A DNA stretch of 64,000 nt from contig NZ_CP133781.1 in assembly GCF_034350045.1 (NCBI RefSeq), positions 3,706,501 through 3,770,500 of the forward strand, given 5' to 3'. A model generated the notes under the pieces. It did no database searches, was not told where the DNA came from, and saw nothing but the letters and a program-made list of their open reading frames with translations. Positions 47,084-55,999 of this stretch are shown here, piece after piece; the stretch's first letter is position 1, and every line of letters starts with the position of its first letter. This stretch comes from Pseudomonas sp. CCI4.2 (GTDB lineage: Bacteria; Pseudomonadota; Gammaproteobacteria; Pseudomonadales; Pseudomonadaceae). The translations under genes and the position numbers were made by a program.

Positions 47084-47992
47084 ATGGACCGCTACACCGA
47101 ATTGCACAGTTATGTGCTGGTCGCCGCCAAAGGCAGCTTCGCGGCGGCGGCGCTGGTTGAAGGGGTGACGCCGGTCATCATGGGTCGCCGTCTCACTGCA
47201 CTTGAGGACCGACTGGGCATTAAGCTGATCCATCGTTCCACCCGGGGCCTGACCTTGACCGAATTGGGTGAGTCCTACCTGGAGAGCGCCAAAGCGCTGT
47301 TGCGTACGTTCGAAGAACTCGACGCCAGCGTCAGCGAGAACCAAAGTGCGGTACGCGGCCATCTGATGGTGTCGGCACCCGCTGGTTTTGGCAGACGCCA
47401 CGTAGCGCCTCACGCGCCGGAATTTCAGGCGCGGTTCCCAGAGCTTAATTTGTCGTTTGATTTGACCGACAACGTGATCGATCTGGTCCGTGAGGGCTAC
47501 GACTTGTCGATTCGCATTGGCGAGGTGCTGGACCCCAATTACGTGGCGATCAAATTGTTTTCCAACCAACGGGTGGTGTGCGGTGCGCCGCAATACTTTG
47601 AGACCCATGGCTACCCGCACACCTTGGAAGACCTGGCGAAGCACAACTGTTTGACGTTCAACCTGCAGGGCGGACAGCACCGGGGCTGGACCTTTCAGCG
47701 TGACGGGCGACAGGTCGCGGTCAAGGTCGCGGGCAATCTGTACTGCAACGACGGTGAGCTGTTGTTTGACTGGGCCAAGCGCGGTCTTGGCGTCAGCTGG
47801 CGCTCGGTCTGGGAAATCCAAAGCGCGCTGGAAAGCGGCGAACTGGTGACGGTTCTGGATACCTTCGCGTTGCCCAGTTACGACATCCAAGGGGTTTACC
47901 CGCAACAGCATTATCTGCCCGCCAAAGTCCGGTTTTTTATTGCGTTCTTGAAGGAGGTCTATAATCGCCCGAATTACTGGGTCCAATCCTGA
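47084..47992 (+). CDS. LysR family transcriptional regulator
   Basis: 302 aa. The N-terminal winged helix-turn-helix ([62 protein letters not shown]) is followed by a LysR substrate-binding domain. It is divergent from gcl across 108 nt, the usual layout for a LysR regulator of the neighbouring operon, so glyoxylate metabolism is its likely target. The effector is unknown. Confidence 0.92.
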   Translation: MDRYTELHSYVLVAAKGSFAAAALVEGVTPVIMGRRLTALEDRLGIKLIHRSTRGLTLTELGESYLESAKALLRTFEELDASVSENQSAVRGHLMVSAPAGFGRRHVAPHAPEFQARFPELNLSFDLTDNVIDLVREGYDLSIRIGEVLDPNYVAIKLFSNQRVVCGAPQYFETHGYPHTLEDLAKHNCLTFNLQGGQHRGWTFQRDGRQVAVKVAGNLYCNDGELLFDWAKRGLGVSWRSVWEIQSALESGELVTVLDTFALPSYDIQGVYPQQHYLPAKVRFFIAFLKEVYNRPNYWVQS

Positions 47993-47993
47993 T

Positions 47994-48041
47994 CGGCGGC
48001 GGCGGCGGCGGCGGCGGTTCGCGGAGCGCTCGCGAACCGCC
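47994..48041. repeat. (CGG)8 tract and GC-rich hairpin
   Basis: Eight CGG units (47994-48017) run into a hairpin GGCGGTTCGCG / GAGCGCT / CGCGAACCGCC (48013-48041, 11 bp). It lies between convergent genes. It has no T-run on either strand, so termination by it alone is doubtful. Confidence 0.7.
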
Positions 48042-48048
48042 CGATGTT

Positions 48049-48813
48049 TCAGAAAAGACTCAGCGACACAGCAGGTAAACCTGTGATTTCACCGCAGGCC
48101 AAACCTGGGCCTTTGACGATATACATACCGGTAAAGGAACCTGCAGTGATCACGGTGTCCTTGCTCAGCGTCAATCCCTGGCCGGTGTGGTGGTTGACCA
48201 GCCAGGCCAGCAACCGACGGGGATCCCCGGCTGGATTGGCGGCTTTACCCGGCACGATGTTTTGGCCGGCGTAGGTGAAGGTCATCTCGGGTTCGGCAAA
48301 CGGGAAATTCTCCCTGTACTCGACAAATTCGCCCACGATCAACGCACCGTGGTTCAGCAAGTCGCCCAGTTGCAACAGCGGCTCGACCTTTGGCCAGACC
48401 GCAAATCGGCTGGCAACCAGTTCGATAGTCGCCGCCATATAACCGATGCCCTGGCGTACTTCTTCATCCGAGTAGGCGTCGGCGCGGGGTGCGAAGTCGC
48501 GGTTGAAACGAAAGGCGATTTCCAACTCCAGGCCCGGCGGAAAATACGCGGCTCGTTCGAGGTTGGCGCCGCTGGGCAACAAGCATTCAGTGGGGAGCGG
48601 GGCGCCCTGAACCGGGCCGGTGTGGGACTTTGAACCGATTTTCCAGCCGCCGACGGTGCAACCCCGTAGCCGCAGAATGTCTTGCTGTAACGCATAGGCC
48701 CCAGCGGCGTCGACCGGCACCTGGTCTGCCGATAACTGCGCGATGGGCTGGCGATGACGTCCGGCGTCGACAATCAGTTGGGCGATGTTGGACGTGTGAG
48801 CGGTGTCAGTCAT
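48049..48813 (-). CDS. 2-keto-4-pentenoate hydratase-like protein (MhpD/FAH family)
   Basis: 254 aa. MhpD-like hydratase/decarboxylase fold: [25 protein letters not shown], the metal-site region [23 protein letters not shown], and [18 protein letters not shown]. Such enzymes hydrate 2-hydroxy-dienoates in aromatic breakdown. No meta-cleavage genes are nearby; its neighbours are glyoxylate genes and an MFS carrier, so the substrate is uncertain. Confidence 0.87.
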   Translation of the reverse strand: MTDTAHTSNIAQLIVDAGRHRQPIAQLSADQVPVDAAGAYALQQDILRLRGCTVGGWKIGSKSHTGPVQGAPLPTECLLPSGANLERAAYFPPGLELEIAFRFNRDFAPRADAYSDEEVRQGIGYMAATIELVASRFAVWPKVEPLLQLGDLLNHGALIVGEFVEYRENFPFAEPEMTFTYAGQNIVPGKAANPAGDPRRLLAWLVNHHTGQGLTLSKDTVITAGSFTGMYIVKGPGLACGEITGLPAVSLSLF

Positions 48814-48894
48814 GGGGCAGTTCCTTTGAATATTTTGAAGGTGAAACCCGCGCCGGTTCAGTCAATGGCTGCGCGGGGAATGAAGCAATCGAGA

Positions 48895-50202
48895 TCATTT
48901 GCCGACAATAACCGAAGGCCGTTGCGGGTGCTGCTCGTCTACCTCGGAAGGCAGGTTAGTCACGCATTCGAACTTGTTCTCGGGCTTCATGCGAAACGCC
49001 AGAATAACGCCGATGGCCATCAGCAGCATGCTGCCGACAAAGGGCAAATCCCAGCTGCCATAGCGGTCGATCAAATAGCCGGAAACCACTGGTGAAAGGA
49101 TTGCGGCGGCGGCAGAGCCGGTGCTCATGATGCCGCTCGCGGTGCCGCTGAACTCCGGCGCGATGTCCATCGGGATCGCCCACATTGGACCAATCATCAT
49201 TTCGGCGAAGAAGAAACCACCCGCCAGGCAGGCCATTGAGATGTACATGTTGTGGTTGAACATCACGGGCATCAGGCACGCCAACGTCAGGAACATGCAG
49301 ATCGCAACCATCCAACTGCGGGACTTCTTCAGCGACCCGGTTTTGATCAACAGCTTGTCCGTAATGACGCCACCCACCGTATCGCCGATCACACCGGCGA
49401 AGAATACTGCCGATGCAAACACCGCCGATTTCTTCAAGTCCATGTTGTAGCTGTGCAAAAAGTACTGAGGGATCCACGACAGAAATAACCAGAGCGTCCA
49501 GCCATAGCAGAAGTAAACAATGGTCACCGGTGCCATGCGTTTAAACAGGGCTTTCCACGGCACTTTAGGTGCAGGGCCTTTTGGTGCTGGCAGCACTGCC
49601 AGTTCTGCTTGGGTGATCAGTGGGTGATCTTTAGGGTGTTCGGTAAATACGAAAGCCCAGACCACTACCCAGATCAAGCTGATGGCGCCACACACATAGA
49701 ACGCCATGCGCCAGTTATACGTGGCCATCACGGCAACGATGACCGTTGGTGCAACCGCGTTGCCAATACGGGCTGCCGAATGGGTAATGCCTTGAGCAAA
49801 ACCGCGTTTTTCTTTAGCCACCCAGCGCGACATCGCGGCGGTAGCGGCAGGGAAGGTTGCACCTTCGCCCAGACCCAATAGCAAGCGCGCGGCGAGCATG
49901 GAATACAGGCCGCCAGCAAAACCGGTAAGAATGGTCGCTACGCCCCACAACGCTCCGCAGAAAATCAGCGTGCGCCGAGCGCCATATTTGTCGCTGATCC
50001 ACCCGCCGATGACCTGAAACACCAGGTAAGGGTAAGCGAAGGCAGAAAAAACCAGACCGATTTGGGTGTTTGACAGGCCGAATTCGGCACCGAAACCCGA
50101 GGCCGCCGTGCTGACGTTAACGCGGTCAAGGTAGGTGATGAAGTACATGACGCAGAGCATGAGCAACACCATGCTCGTTGGGCGTAAGCGGAACCGTTTC
50201 AT
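48895..50202 (-). CDS. MFS transporter, anion:cation symporter type
   Basis: 435 aa with 12 membrane segments. ACS-family (GudP/phthalate-type) features: MYFITYLDRVNVSTAASGFGAEFGLSNTQIGLVFSAFAYPYLVFQVIGGWISDKYGARR and the central loop, with WTLWLFLSWIPQYF. These import organic acids such as sugar acids. It lies 81 nt upstream of the hydratase in the same direction, so it may supply that enzyme's substrate or a glyoxylate precursor. Confidence 0.93.
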   Translation of the reverse strand: MKRFRLRPTSMVLLMLCVMYFITYLDRVNVSTAASGFGAEFGLSNTQIGLVFSAFAYPYLVFQVIGGWISDKYGARRTLIFCGALWGVATILTGFAGGLYSMLAARLLLGLGEGATFPAATAAMSRWVAKEKRGFAQGITHSAARIGNAVAPTVIVAVMATYNWRMAFYVCGAISLIWVVVWAFVFTEHPKDHPLITQAELAVLPAPKGPAPKVPWKALFKRMAPVTIVYFCYGWTLWLFLSWIPQYFLHSYNMDLKKSAVFASAVFFAGVIGDTVGGVITDKLLIKTGSLKKSRSWMVAICMFLTLACLMPVMFNHNMYISMACLAGGFFFAEMMIGPMWAIPMDIAPEFSGTASGIMSTGSAAAAILSPVVSGYLIDRYGSWDLPFVGSMLLMAIGVILAFRMKPENKFECVTNLPSEVDEQHPQRPSVIVGK

Positions 50203-50293
50203 GACGCTATCTCCAGTTTCTTATTGTTCGTGCAACGACGCACGATAGGTCGGGATAGATCTTTATTGTTCTACTGATTACGGGAATTAACAT

Positions 50294-50375
50294 CCTGTAG
50301 GAGCCAACGTGTTGGCGAGGCGATCAATCAGGCAATTGATAACAGACCTCTCGCCAGCACGTTGGCTCCTACAGG
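50294..50375. repeat. BIME: inverted REP pair
   Basis: CCTGTAGGAGCCAACGTG (from 50294) and its reverse complement ending at 50375. Arms are 26 nt (50294-50319 and 50350-50375) with one mismatch. Lies between the aminotransferase and MFS genes, both on the minus strand. The right arm is followed by TTTTT on the plus strand. Confidence 0.9.
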
Positions 50376-50391
50376 TTTTTGGTGGGTTTCA

Positions 50392-51600
50392 TTACCGGCG
50401 CAGCGGGACATCCTGGGCGCCGAGGAAGTCCATCGCCGCAACTACACCGCTGCCGTTGAGCTTCACACCCGCCATTTTCAGGCCCATCTCGCAGCCGGTC
50501 AGGGTTGCCATCAGCGTCAGGTCGTTGCAATCGCCCAAGTGGCCAATGCGGAACATACGGCCTTTCATTTTGCCCAGGCCGGTACCCAGCGACATGTCGA
50601 AGCGTTCGTAGATGATCTTGCGCACCTGATCGGCATCGACGCCATCAGGGGTCATGACACCGGTCAATACCGGGCTGTAGACGCTCGGGTCGGCGCACTG
50701 GATATTCAGGCCCCACGCGGTGACAGCGATTCGGCAGGCCTCGGCCAGGCGATTGTGTCGGGCAAACACGTGGTCCAGGCCTTCGCCGAGAATCATGTCC
50801 AATGCTTCGCTAAGGCCATACAGCAAATTGGTGCTTGGCGTGTACGGCCAGTAACCGGTCTTGTTCATTTCGATAATTTCGTCCCACGCCCAGAAACTGC
50901 GTGGTAAACCGGCGGTTTTGCTGGCGGCGATGGCCTTGGGCGAGACCGCGTTAAAGCTGATGCCGGGTGGCAGCATTAAGCCTTTCTGCGAACCGGAAAT
51001 AGTGACGTCCACGCCCCATTCATCGTGGCGATAATCGGCTGAGGCCAGGCCGGAAATAGTATCGACCAGCAACAGGGCAGGGTGGCCGGCAGCGTCGATA
51101 GCTTTACGCACGGCGGCGATGTCTGAGGTAACGCCGGTACTGGTTTCATTATGTACAACACAGACGGCTTTGATGCTGTGGTTTGAGTCTTGGCGCAGAC
51201 GCGCTTCGATCATCTCGGGCTTGAGTCCCTGACGCCATCCTTCAACACCGGGCAAGCCGATGAACTCAGGTTTCAGGCCAAGGCTTTCGGCCATTTTTTT
51301 CCAGAGAGTGGCGAAATGACCGGTTTCAAACATCAACACGCTGTCGCCGGAACTCAGGGTATTGCACAACGCGGCTTCCCAGGCGCCGGTGCCTGAGGCT
51401 GGGTAAATGATCACCGGTTGGTTGGTTTTGAAAATTTGCTTGATGCCGTCAATCACCTTCAAACCGAGTTCTGCGAACTCAGGACCTCGGTGATCAATGG
51501 TCGGGTAACTCATGGCACGGAGGATGCGGTCGGGAACCGGGCTTGGGCCGGGAATCTGTAAAAAGTGGCGGCCGGCTGGGTGAAAATCGAGCTTTACCAT
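50392..51600 (-). CDS. Serine/alanine--glyoxylate aminotransferase family protein
   Basis: 402 aa, class V PLP enzyme. It begins FHPAGRHFLQIPGPSPVPDRILRAMSYPTIDHRG, typical of serine-glyoxylate aminotransferases. The PLP Lys is in TISGSQKGLMLPPG; PASGTGAWEAAL binds the cofactor phosphate. It would convert glyoxylate to glycine with serine or alanine as donor, a second glyoxylate outlet beside Gcl. Its promoter carries a perfect palindrome and faces the GntR gene. Confidence 0.92.
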   Translation of the reverse strand: MVKLDFHPAGRHFLQIPGPSPVPDRILRAMSYPTIDHRGPEFAELGLKVIDGIKQIFKTNQPVIIYPASGTGAWEAALCNTLSSGDSVLMFETGHFATLWKKMAESLGLKPEFIGLPGVEGWRQGLKPEMIEARLRQDSNHSIKAVCVVHNETSTGVTSDIAAVRKAIDAAGHPALLLVDTISGLASADYRHDEWGVDVTISGSQKGLMLPPGISFNAVSPKAIAASKTAGLPRSFWAWDEIIEMNKTGYWPYTPSTNLLYGLSEALDMILGEGLDHVFARHNRLAEACRIAVTAWGLNIQCADPSVYSPVLTGVMTPDGVDADQVRKIIYERFDMSLGTGLGKMKGRMFRIGHLGDCNDLTLMATLTGCEMGLKMAGVKLNGSGVVAAMDFLGAQDVPLRR

Positions 51601-51619
51601 GGTCGTTTTCCTTGTTGTT

Positions 51620-51665
51620 GTATTTTGAATTCAAAATACCATAGCAGGACTCCGCGCCACGTCAA
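51620..51665 (-). promoter_or_regulatory. Aminotransferase promoter with a 20-nt perfect palindrome
   Basis: Minus-strand promoter TTGACG (51660-51665), 16-nt spacer, TATGGT (51638-51643). The palindrome GTATTTTGAATTCAAAATAC (51620-51639) overlaps the end of the -10 and the start site, about 20 nt before the ATG. A repressor bound there would block transcription; the GntR protein encoded next door is the obvious candidate. Confidence 0.7.
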
Positions 51666-51753
51666 CCTGAATAAAATTGTTGTTTAGCCCCTATCCATTG
51701 GGCTTAAACGCTGAAAATGAATTAAGATCCTTTCAGCCATTTGAGGACTTTGT

Positions 51754-52479
51754 ATGCAAGATTCAGATTTCATTACGGAAAAGGACGCCGTTCGACAATT
51801 ACCCAAAGTAGAACGCCAACGTTTGCATGACACCGTCGTTGAGCACCTGCGCAGCTTCATTATCGAAGGTGTGCTGGAAGCTGGCAGGAAACTGAACGAG
51901 CGAGAACTGTGCGAAACCCTCGGCATTTCCAGAACGCCGTTGCGGGAAGCATTGAAGGTATTGGCAGCGGAAGGCTTGATTGAAATATCGCCCAATCGCG
52001 GCGCCAGCGTCGCACGCATGTCTGAGCTGGAAATCCGCGAAGCCTTCGAATTGATGAGCGGTTTGGAAGGGTTTTCCGGAGAGCTGGCCTGCGAGCGAAT
52101 CACTGACGAGGAACTGGCGCAAATCAGGGCGCTGCATTACGCCATGGTCGTGTGCAAGAACCAAAACGACTTGCCCGGTTACTACCAGCGCAACCGCGCC
52201 ATTCACGATCTGATCAATCAGGCCGCGCGCAATTCGGCGCTGTGTCAGGCCTATCAATCGCTTAACTTCAGGTTGCAGGCGCTGCGGTTTCGGTCAAATT
52301 TTCAGGCCCCGAAATGGGACCGGGCGGTGCATGATCATGAGCAAATGATCGAAGCGCTGGAAGCCCGTGACGGCAAGCGTTTGAGCGCGATCCTGCGCCA
52401 TCACTTGCTGGAAAAACGCGATGCGTTGATGTTGATGGTTCGCCAGGACGACGAGCACGCGAGGTCGATTCGCAGCTGA
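51754..52479 (+). CDS. GntR family regulator, FadR/FCD subfamily
   Basis: 241 aa. Winged helix-turn-helix at about residues 17-85 (LHDTVVEHLRSFIIEGVLEAGRKLNERELCETLGISRTPLREALKVLAAEGLIEISPNRGASVARM), then an all-helical FCD ligand domain. FCD regulators commonly sense organic acids. It is divergent from the aminotransferase gene by 153 nt containing the palindrome, so local control is likely. Confidence 0.92.
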   Translation: MQDSDFITEKDAVRQLPKVERQRLHDTVVEHLRSFIIEGVLEAGRKLNERELCETLGISRTPLREALKVLAAEGLIEISPNRGASVARMSELEIREAFELMSGLEGFSGELACERITDEELAQIRALHYAMVVCKNQNDLPGYYQRNRAIHDLINQAARNSALCQAYQSLNFRLQALRFRSNFQAPKWDRAVHDHEQMIEALEARDGKRLSAILRHHLLEKRDALMLMVRQDDEHARSIRS

Positions 52480-52591
52480 TTGGCTGGCAACGAGGCGCCT
52501 CAGATGAATTATTCAGACATATATTCATGCCTCATGATTGATGCGCAATTAAGGGTACCCTTGCCGGCAATCATCCGCACATAAGGACATC

Positions 52592-53359
52592 ATGATGACG
52601 TGGTCAGCCAAGCAATATTCTGCCTTTGAAAACGAACGTACCCGCCCCGTGCGGGATCTTGTTGGCGCCATTGCGCAGCATGAAGTACGCGTTGCCATCG
52701 ACTTGGGCTGCGGTCCGGGGAACTCCACTGAAGTCCTTGCCGAGCGCTACCCCGATGCCGTCGTGAGTGGCATCGACAGCTCTGAAGACATGGTTGCCGC
52801 TGCCAATAAACGACTGCCCTCCATGCAGTTTGAGGTCAGCGACATCGCTGGCTGGAAGCCGACCAAGCAGTACGACGTGATCCTGGCGAACGCCTCGTTG
52901 CAGTGGGTGCCGGACCATGAACGGTTGTACCCGTTTTTAGTGAAGCAGCTTGCACCGGGTGGCAGTCTCGCGATCCAGACCCCTGATAACCTGGAAGAGC
53001 CGGCTCACCGGATGGCGCGTAAGATTGCCGCGAACGGGCCGTGGGCCAATAAAATCGGCGGCCAACTGCATCCGCCGCGCCATAGCGCTGACTATTATTA
53101 CGACCTGCTGAGCCATCATTGCAGCAAGGTTGATGTGTGGCGAACCACGTATTACCACCCATTGGCGGGTGGTGCGCAAGCGGTAGTCGAATGGTTCAAG
53201 GGATCGGCATTACGCCCGTACCTCGGTCCGCTAGACGATGCCGAAAAAGCGGCGTTCCTTGCGCAATACCTGGCAGCCATGAAAGAAGCCTACCCGGTAT
53301 CAGCGCACGGCAAAGTGCTGTTGCCGTTTCCACGATTATTTATCGTGGCCAGTCGATAG
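52592..53359 (+). CDS. tam: Trans-aconitate 2-methyltransferase
   Basis: 255 aa SAM-dependent methyltransferase. SAM motif I is VAIDLGCGPGNSTEVLAERYP, followed by GIDSSEDMV, and LANASLQWVPDHERLYPFLVKQLAPGGSLAIQTPDN is characteristic of Tam. It methylates trans-aconitate, relieving inhibition of the citric acid cycle. RBS AAGGA precedes ATGATG; either ATG (52592 or 52595) may serve. It is monocistronic, with a convergent sensor kinase downstream. Confidence 0.92.
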   Translation: MMTWSAKQYSAFENERTRPVRDLVGAIAQHEVRVAIDLGCGPGNSTEVLAERYPDAVVSGIDSSEDMVAAANKRLPSMQFEVSDIAGWKPTKQYDVILANASLQWVPDHERLYPFLVKQLAPGGSLAIQTPDNLEEPAHRMARKIAANGPWANKIGGQLHPPRHSADYYYDLLSHHCSKVDVWRTTYYHPLAGGAQAVVEWFKGSALRPYLGPLDDAEKAAFLAQYLAAMKEAYPVSAHGKVLLPFPRLFIVASR

Positions 53360-53397
53360 GATTTGCCTTGATTCCAAGGCCCCTGGCCTGAGACCGC

Positions 53398-55569
53398 TTA
53401 GTCTTCGCCAAGAATTAAGCGGATGCGCTCACTAAAATCGCTGATGCTGAACGGCTTGGCCAAAACCCGGGTGGCCGGTTTGGCGTTTTCATCGATCTGC
53501 AGGTTTTTCGCAAACCCGGTGATGAACAGCACTTTTAGCTGCGGGTGCTGAACCCGCAGGAGGGCGGCGAGTTGCTGCCCGTCCAGCCCGCCTGGCAGAC
53601 CGATGTCGGTGACCAACAAATCGATATGTTCGAGCTTTTCTGCGCGACTGAGTGCTGACCGGCCGTCAATCGCTTCAGGCACGGTGTATCCCAAATCGGT
53701 CAGCAATTCGATCATCACGTGGCGAACCACCATTTCATCGTCCACCAACAGAACGGTTTCACCCGACGCCCTCGGCAACGCCTTGACGGCACTGGTCATC
53801 AAGCTGGACTCGTCGACCACTTCGCTGTGCAGCGGAAAGCTAAGCGCGATCGAGGTGCCGTGGCCCATCTCGCTGCTGATCTGCGTATGCCCACCGGATT
53901 GCTGGACGAAGCCGTAAATCATCGACAGACCCAATCCGGTGCCTTCCCCCGATTGCTTGGTGGTGAAAAATGGATCGAAGGCCCGCTCCATGACCTCGGG
54001 TGTCATGCCGGTGCCAGAATCCGTCACCGTGATAGTCACGTAATCGTTGACGGCGAAATCCCGACCTTGGACCACCGGCCGCTCGGCTGGAGTTCGACCG
54101 GTTCTTATCGACAGTGATCCCCCGTTGGGCATGGCATCCCGAGCGTTGATCGCCAAATTCAGGATTGCGTTTTCAAGTTGGTTTGGATCACACCGGATCG
54201 CGCTGTTGGCGGCCAAGGTGGTTTCGAGATCAATGCCGGGGCCTACGGTCCTTCGCAGCAAGTCTTCGAGGCCGGCGACGAGTTTATTCGGGTGGATGAC
54301 TTTGGGTTCAAGCGTTTGCTGCCTGGAAAACGCCAACAACCGATGGGTCAATGCCGCCGCACGTTGCACCGTCGACTTGGCCAAATCGATGTAGGAAGGC
54401 AGCTTGTCGACCTTGCCTTGTGCGAGCCTGAGCTGCATTAGCTCAAGACTGCCCAAGGCGCCGGCCAGCATGTTGTTGAAGTCATGGGCCAAGCCCCCGG
54501 TCAATTGCCCGACAGCCTCCATTTTTTGGCTCTGCCGAAGTTTCTCTTCGGTGGCTTCACGCTCGCCCTGCTCCTTGACCAACGCGAGCGTGCGCTCAGC
54601 CACCCGCTCTTCCAGGGTTTCATTCCAGTCACGCAGGGCCGATTCGAGTCGAACGCGCTCCTCGATGTCTTCGATGGTTCCGTACCACTGAAGGCAGGCG
54701 CCTTGGCTATCGAGCTGCGGAAAGGCGCGCATCCGAAACCAGCCATAATCGCCCCCGGTTTTGCGCAACGTGGCGCTGACGTCATAGGGCACTTTGGTGC
54801 GTATCGAGTAGGCCCAGGCGTCGGCAATCTTCTGCTCGTGGTCGTGGTGGCAAACCTGCAGCCAGCCTTGATCCAGCGCCTGCTCCTGACTGAGGCCGGT
54901 CAGTTTCAGCCAACGTTGATCAAACGAGGTCACGCGACCTTCCGCGTCGGCGGTCCAGATAATTTGCGGATTGAGTTCCACGGCCACGCGGAAGTGTTCT
55001 TCGCTGCTGCGCAGCGCACGTTCGGAGGCTCTGATTTCATCCAGCGATCTAAAACGCTCCACGGCACCCGCGATAAAATTCGCGTAGGTGCGCAACAGGT
55101 CGATATCGCGATCCGTAAAATTTCTGGGCTTTTTGCTGTCGACTTCGAAAATCCCGAACGGGGACTTTCCTTCCACCCCCAAGATCGGGACATTGACCAG
55201 TGCCTGAACGCCGTGATCGAGCAAAAACGGCGCATAACGAAAGCGTTTTTCCAGGCTGACGTCGGTGGAGATGACCGGGTATTTCGAGCCAAAGGCGTAG
55301 CCCTCCGAGACGTCCTTTTTGATCGGTACTGTCACGTTGTCGACCACGTTTGGTTGCCATCCCACCCCGCTGCGAACCTTCAGGAAGCGACCGTCGTCGC
55401 ACAGCATCATGATTTTCGCAAAGTCAGTACCCAACGCCTCGCGCACCAGTGCGCAGGCCTGTTGCAGGATCTCGTCAAGGCTCGGTGATTTCAGCGCAAG
55501 TTCACCAAACTGGGCCAAAGCGTTGAGGCGCCTTAACTGCGCAGGCTGGAGGTCATGAAGATCGGTCAC
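53398..55569 (-). CDS. Hybrid sensor histidine kinase (GAF-PAS-HisKA-HATPase-REC)
   Basis: 723 aa with no membrane segment, so cytoplasmic. GAF domain (residues about 1-175), PAS domain (about 190-305, EHFRVAVELNPQIIWTADAEGRVTSF), a coiled-coil linker, an H-box LTGGLAHDFNNMLAGALGSLELM (His near 360), HATPase with NAILNLAINARDAMPNGG and GEGTGLGLSMIYGFVQQSGG, and a C-terminal receiver (VLLVDDEMVVRHVM; phospho-Asp in LLVTDIGLPGG). The signal and partner are unknown. It shows no operon partner. Confidence 0.93.
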   Translation of the reverse strand: MTDLHDLQPAQLRRLNALAQFGELALKSPSLDEILQQACALVREALGTDFAKIMMLCDDGRFLKVRSGVGWQPNVVDNVTVPIKKDVSEGYAFGSKYPVISTDVSLEKRFRYAPFLLDHGVQALVNVPILGVEGKSPFGIFEVDSKKPRNFTDRDIDLLRTYANFIAGAVERFRSLDEIRASERALRSSEEHFRVAVELNPQIIWTADAEGRVTSFDQRWLKLTGLSQEQALDQGWLQVCHHDHEQKIADAWAYSIRTKVPYDVSATLRKTGGDYGWFRMRAFPQLDSQGACLQWYGTIEDIEERVRLESALRDWNETLEERVAERTLALVKEQGEREATEEKLRQSQKMEAVGQLTGGLAHDFNNMLAGALGSLELMQLRLAQGKVDKLPSYIDLAKSTVQRAAALTHRLLAFSRQQTLEPKVIHPNKLVAGLEDLLRRTVGPGIDLETTLAANSAIRCDPNQLENAILNLAINARDAMPNGGSLSIRTGRTPAERPVVQGRDFAVNDYVTITVTDSGTGMTPEVMERAFDPFFTTKQSGEGTGLGLSMIYGFVQQSGGHTQISSEMGHGTSIALSFPLHSEVVDESSLMTSAVKALPRASGETVLLVDDEMVVRHVMIELLTDLGYTVPEAIDGRSALSRAEKLEHIDLLVTDIGLPGGLDGQQLAALLRVQHPQLKVLFITGFAKNLQIDENAKPATRVLAKPFSISDFSERIRLILGED

Positions 55570-55781
55570 GGTGTGCTAGTCCATTGTTTCGCCCAACTTT
55601 TCGGGCCCGTTAACCATTGGTGATTTGAATCTCAATAAATGTTCAACTCCGTTCAATGCCACCGGTCAGGGCGCTCGATCCGGTGAGCGCACCATCGATG
55701 TCGCCGCGCTTGTACGCCGCTGAATGTGCGTCGGGCTCAGGTTGACCACTTCCGGAACTGGCAAATTTTTGTAGAGCCGGC

Positions 55782-55799
55782 TATAGCGAAAGGCTTACA
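55782..55799 (+). promoter_or_regulatory. Possible GacA upstream activating sequence
   Basis: TATAGCGAAAGGCTTACA compared with the known consensus TGTAAG-N6-CTTACA. The right half CTTACA (55794-55799) is exact; the left half matches 3 of 6. It ends about 40 nt before the inferred RNA start, near the usual spacing for rsm genes. Confidence 0.45.
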
Positions 55800-55839
55800 C
55801 GACGAAGGGTAACTTCGCTCTATGCGGGGGGCTGCTGTC

Positions 55840-55970
55840 AGCGATATTCTTGATCCATCAACGCAGGCGCTTGGAGCGCCAGCGGATCAAGGATGATCGA
55901 CCATGGCCCGGATGGCCACCGACAGGGTGTTGGAATGGTCTTGGAAAAACCCGCTTCGGCGGGTTTTTTA
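55840..55970 (+). ncRNA. Probable RsmX-like CsrA/RsmA-sequestering small RNA
   Basis: Six GGA motifs in 73 nt (55873, 55884, 55891, 55910, 55932, 55943). Three sit in hairpin loops: GGCGC-TTGGA-GCGCC (55866-55880), GATC-AAGGAT-GATC (55885-55898) and TGGCC-CGGAT-GGCCA (55904-55918). The last is enclosed by GACCAT/ATGGTC (55899-55904 with 55935-55940). An alternative stem CTTGATCC/GGATCAAG encloses the first. A strong terminator ends it. GGA loops, size of about 120-130 nt, and an upstream CTTACA box are the marks of RsmX/Y/Z RNAs, which titrate RsmA/RsmE under Gac control. The start is inferred, and the exact subfamily is not known. Confidence 0.65.
55946..55970. terminator. Bidirectional rho-independent terminator
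   Basis: AAACCCGC / TTCG / GCGGGTTTTTT. It ends the Rsm-like RNA on the plus strand. On the minus strand it also shows a T-run and would stop the catalase gene ending at 56000. Confidence 0.92.
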
Positions 55971-55999
55971 TTGTCTATAGAAAACCTCACGAAATTGAA

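Larger units (their letters stand above)
55570..55999. other. Intergenic region holding the Rsm-like RNA
   Basis: No protein gene. The left 200 nt include the kinase promoter (minus) with nothing clear. The right part carries a GacA-type half-site, a six-GGA structured stretch and a terminator, annotated separately. Confidence 0.6.

Noticed and set aside
46976..47986. Upstream extension of the gcl frame that would make a 928-aa protein
   Set aside because: It runs antisense through the LysR gene and has no family match; gcl at 591 aa is the standard length from ATG 46975.
47994..48017. CGG tract as part of a CRISPR-like array
   Set aside because: Simple triplet repeat without spacers; no cas genes in the window.
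54484..55488. 334-codon open frame antisense to the hybrid kinase
   Set aside because: The kinase frame carries all expected motifs; this is a shadow.
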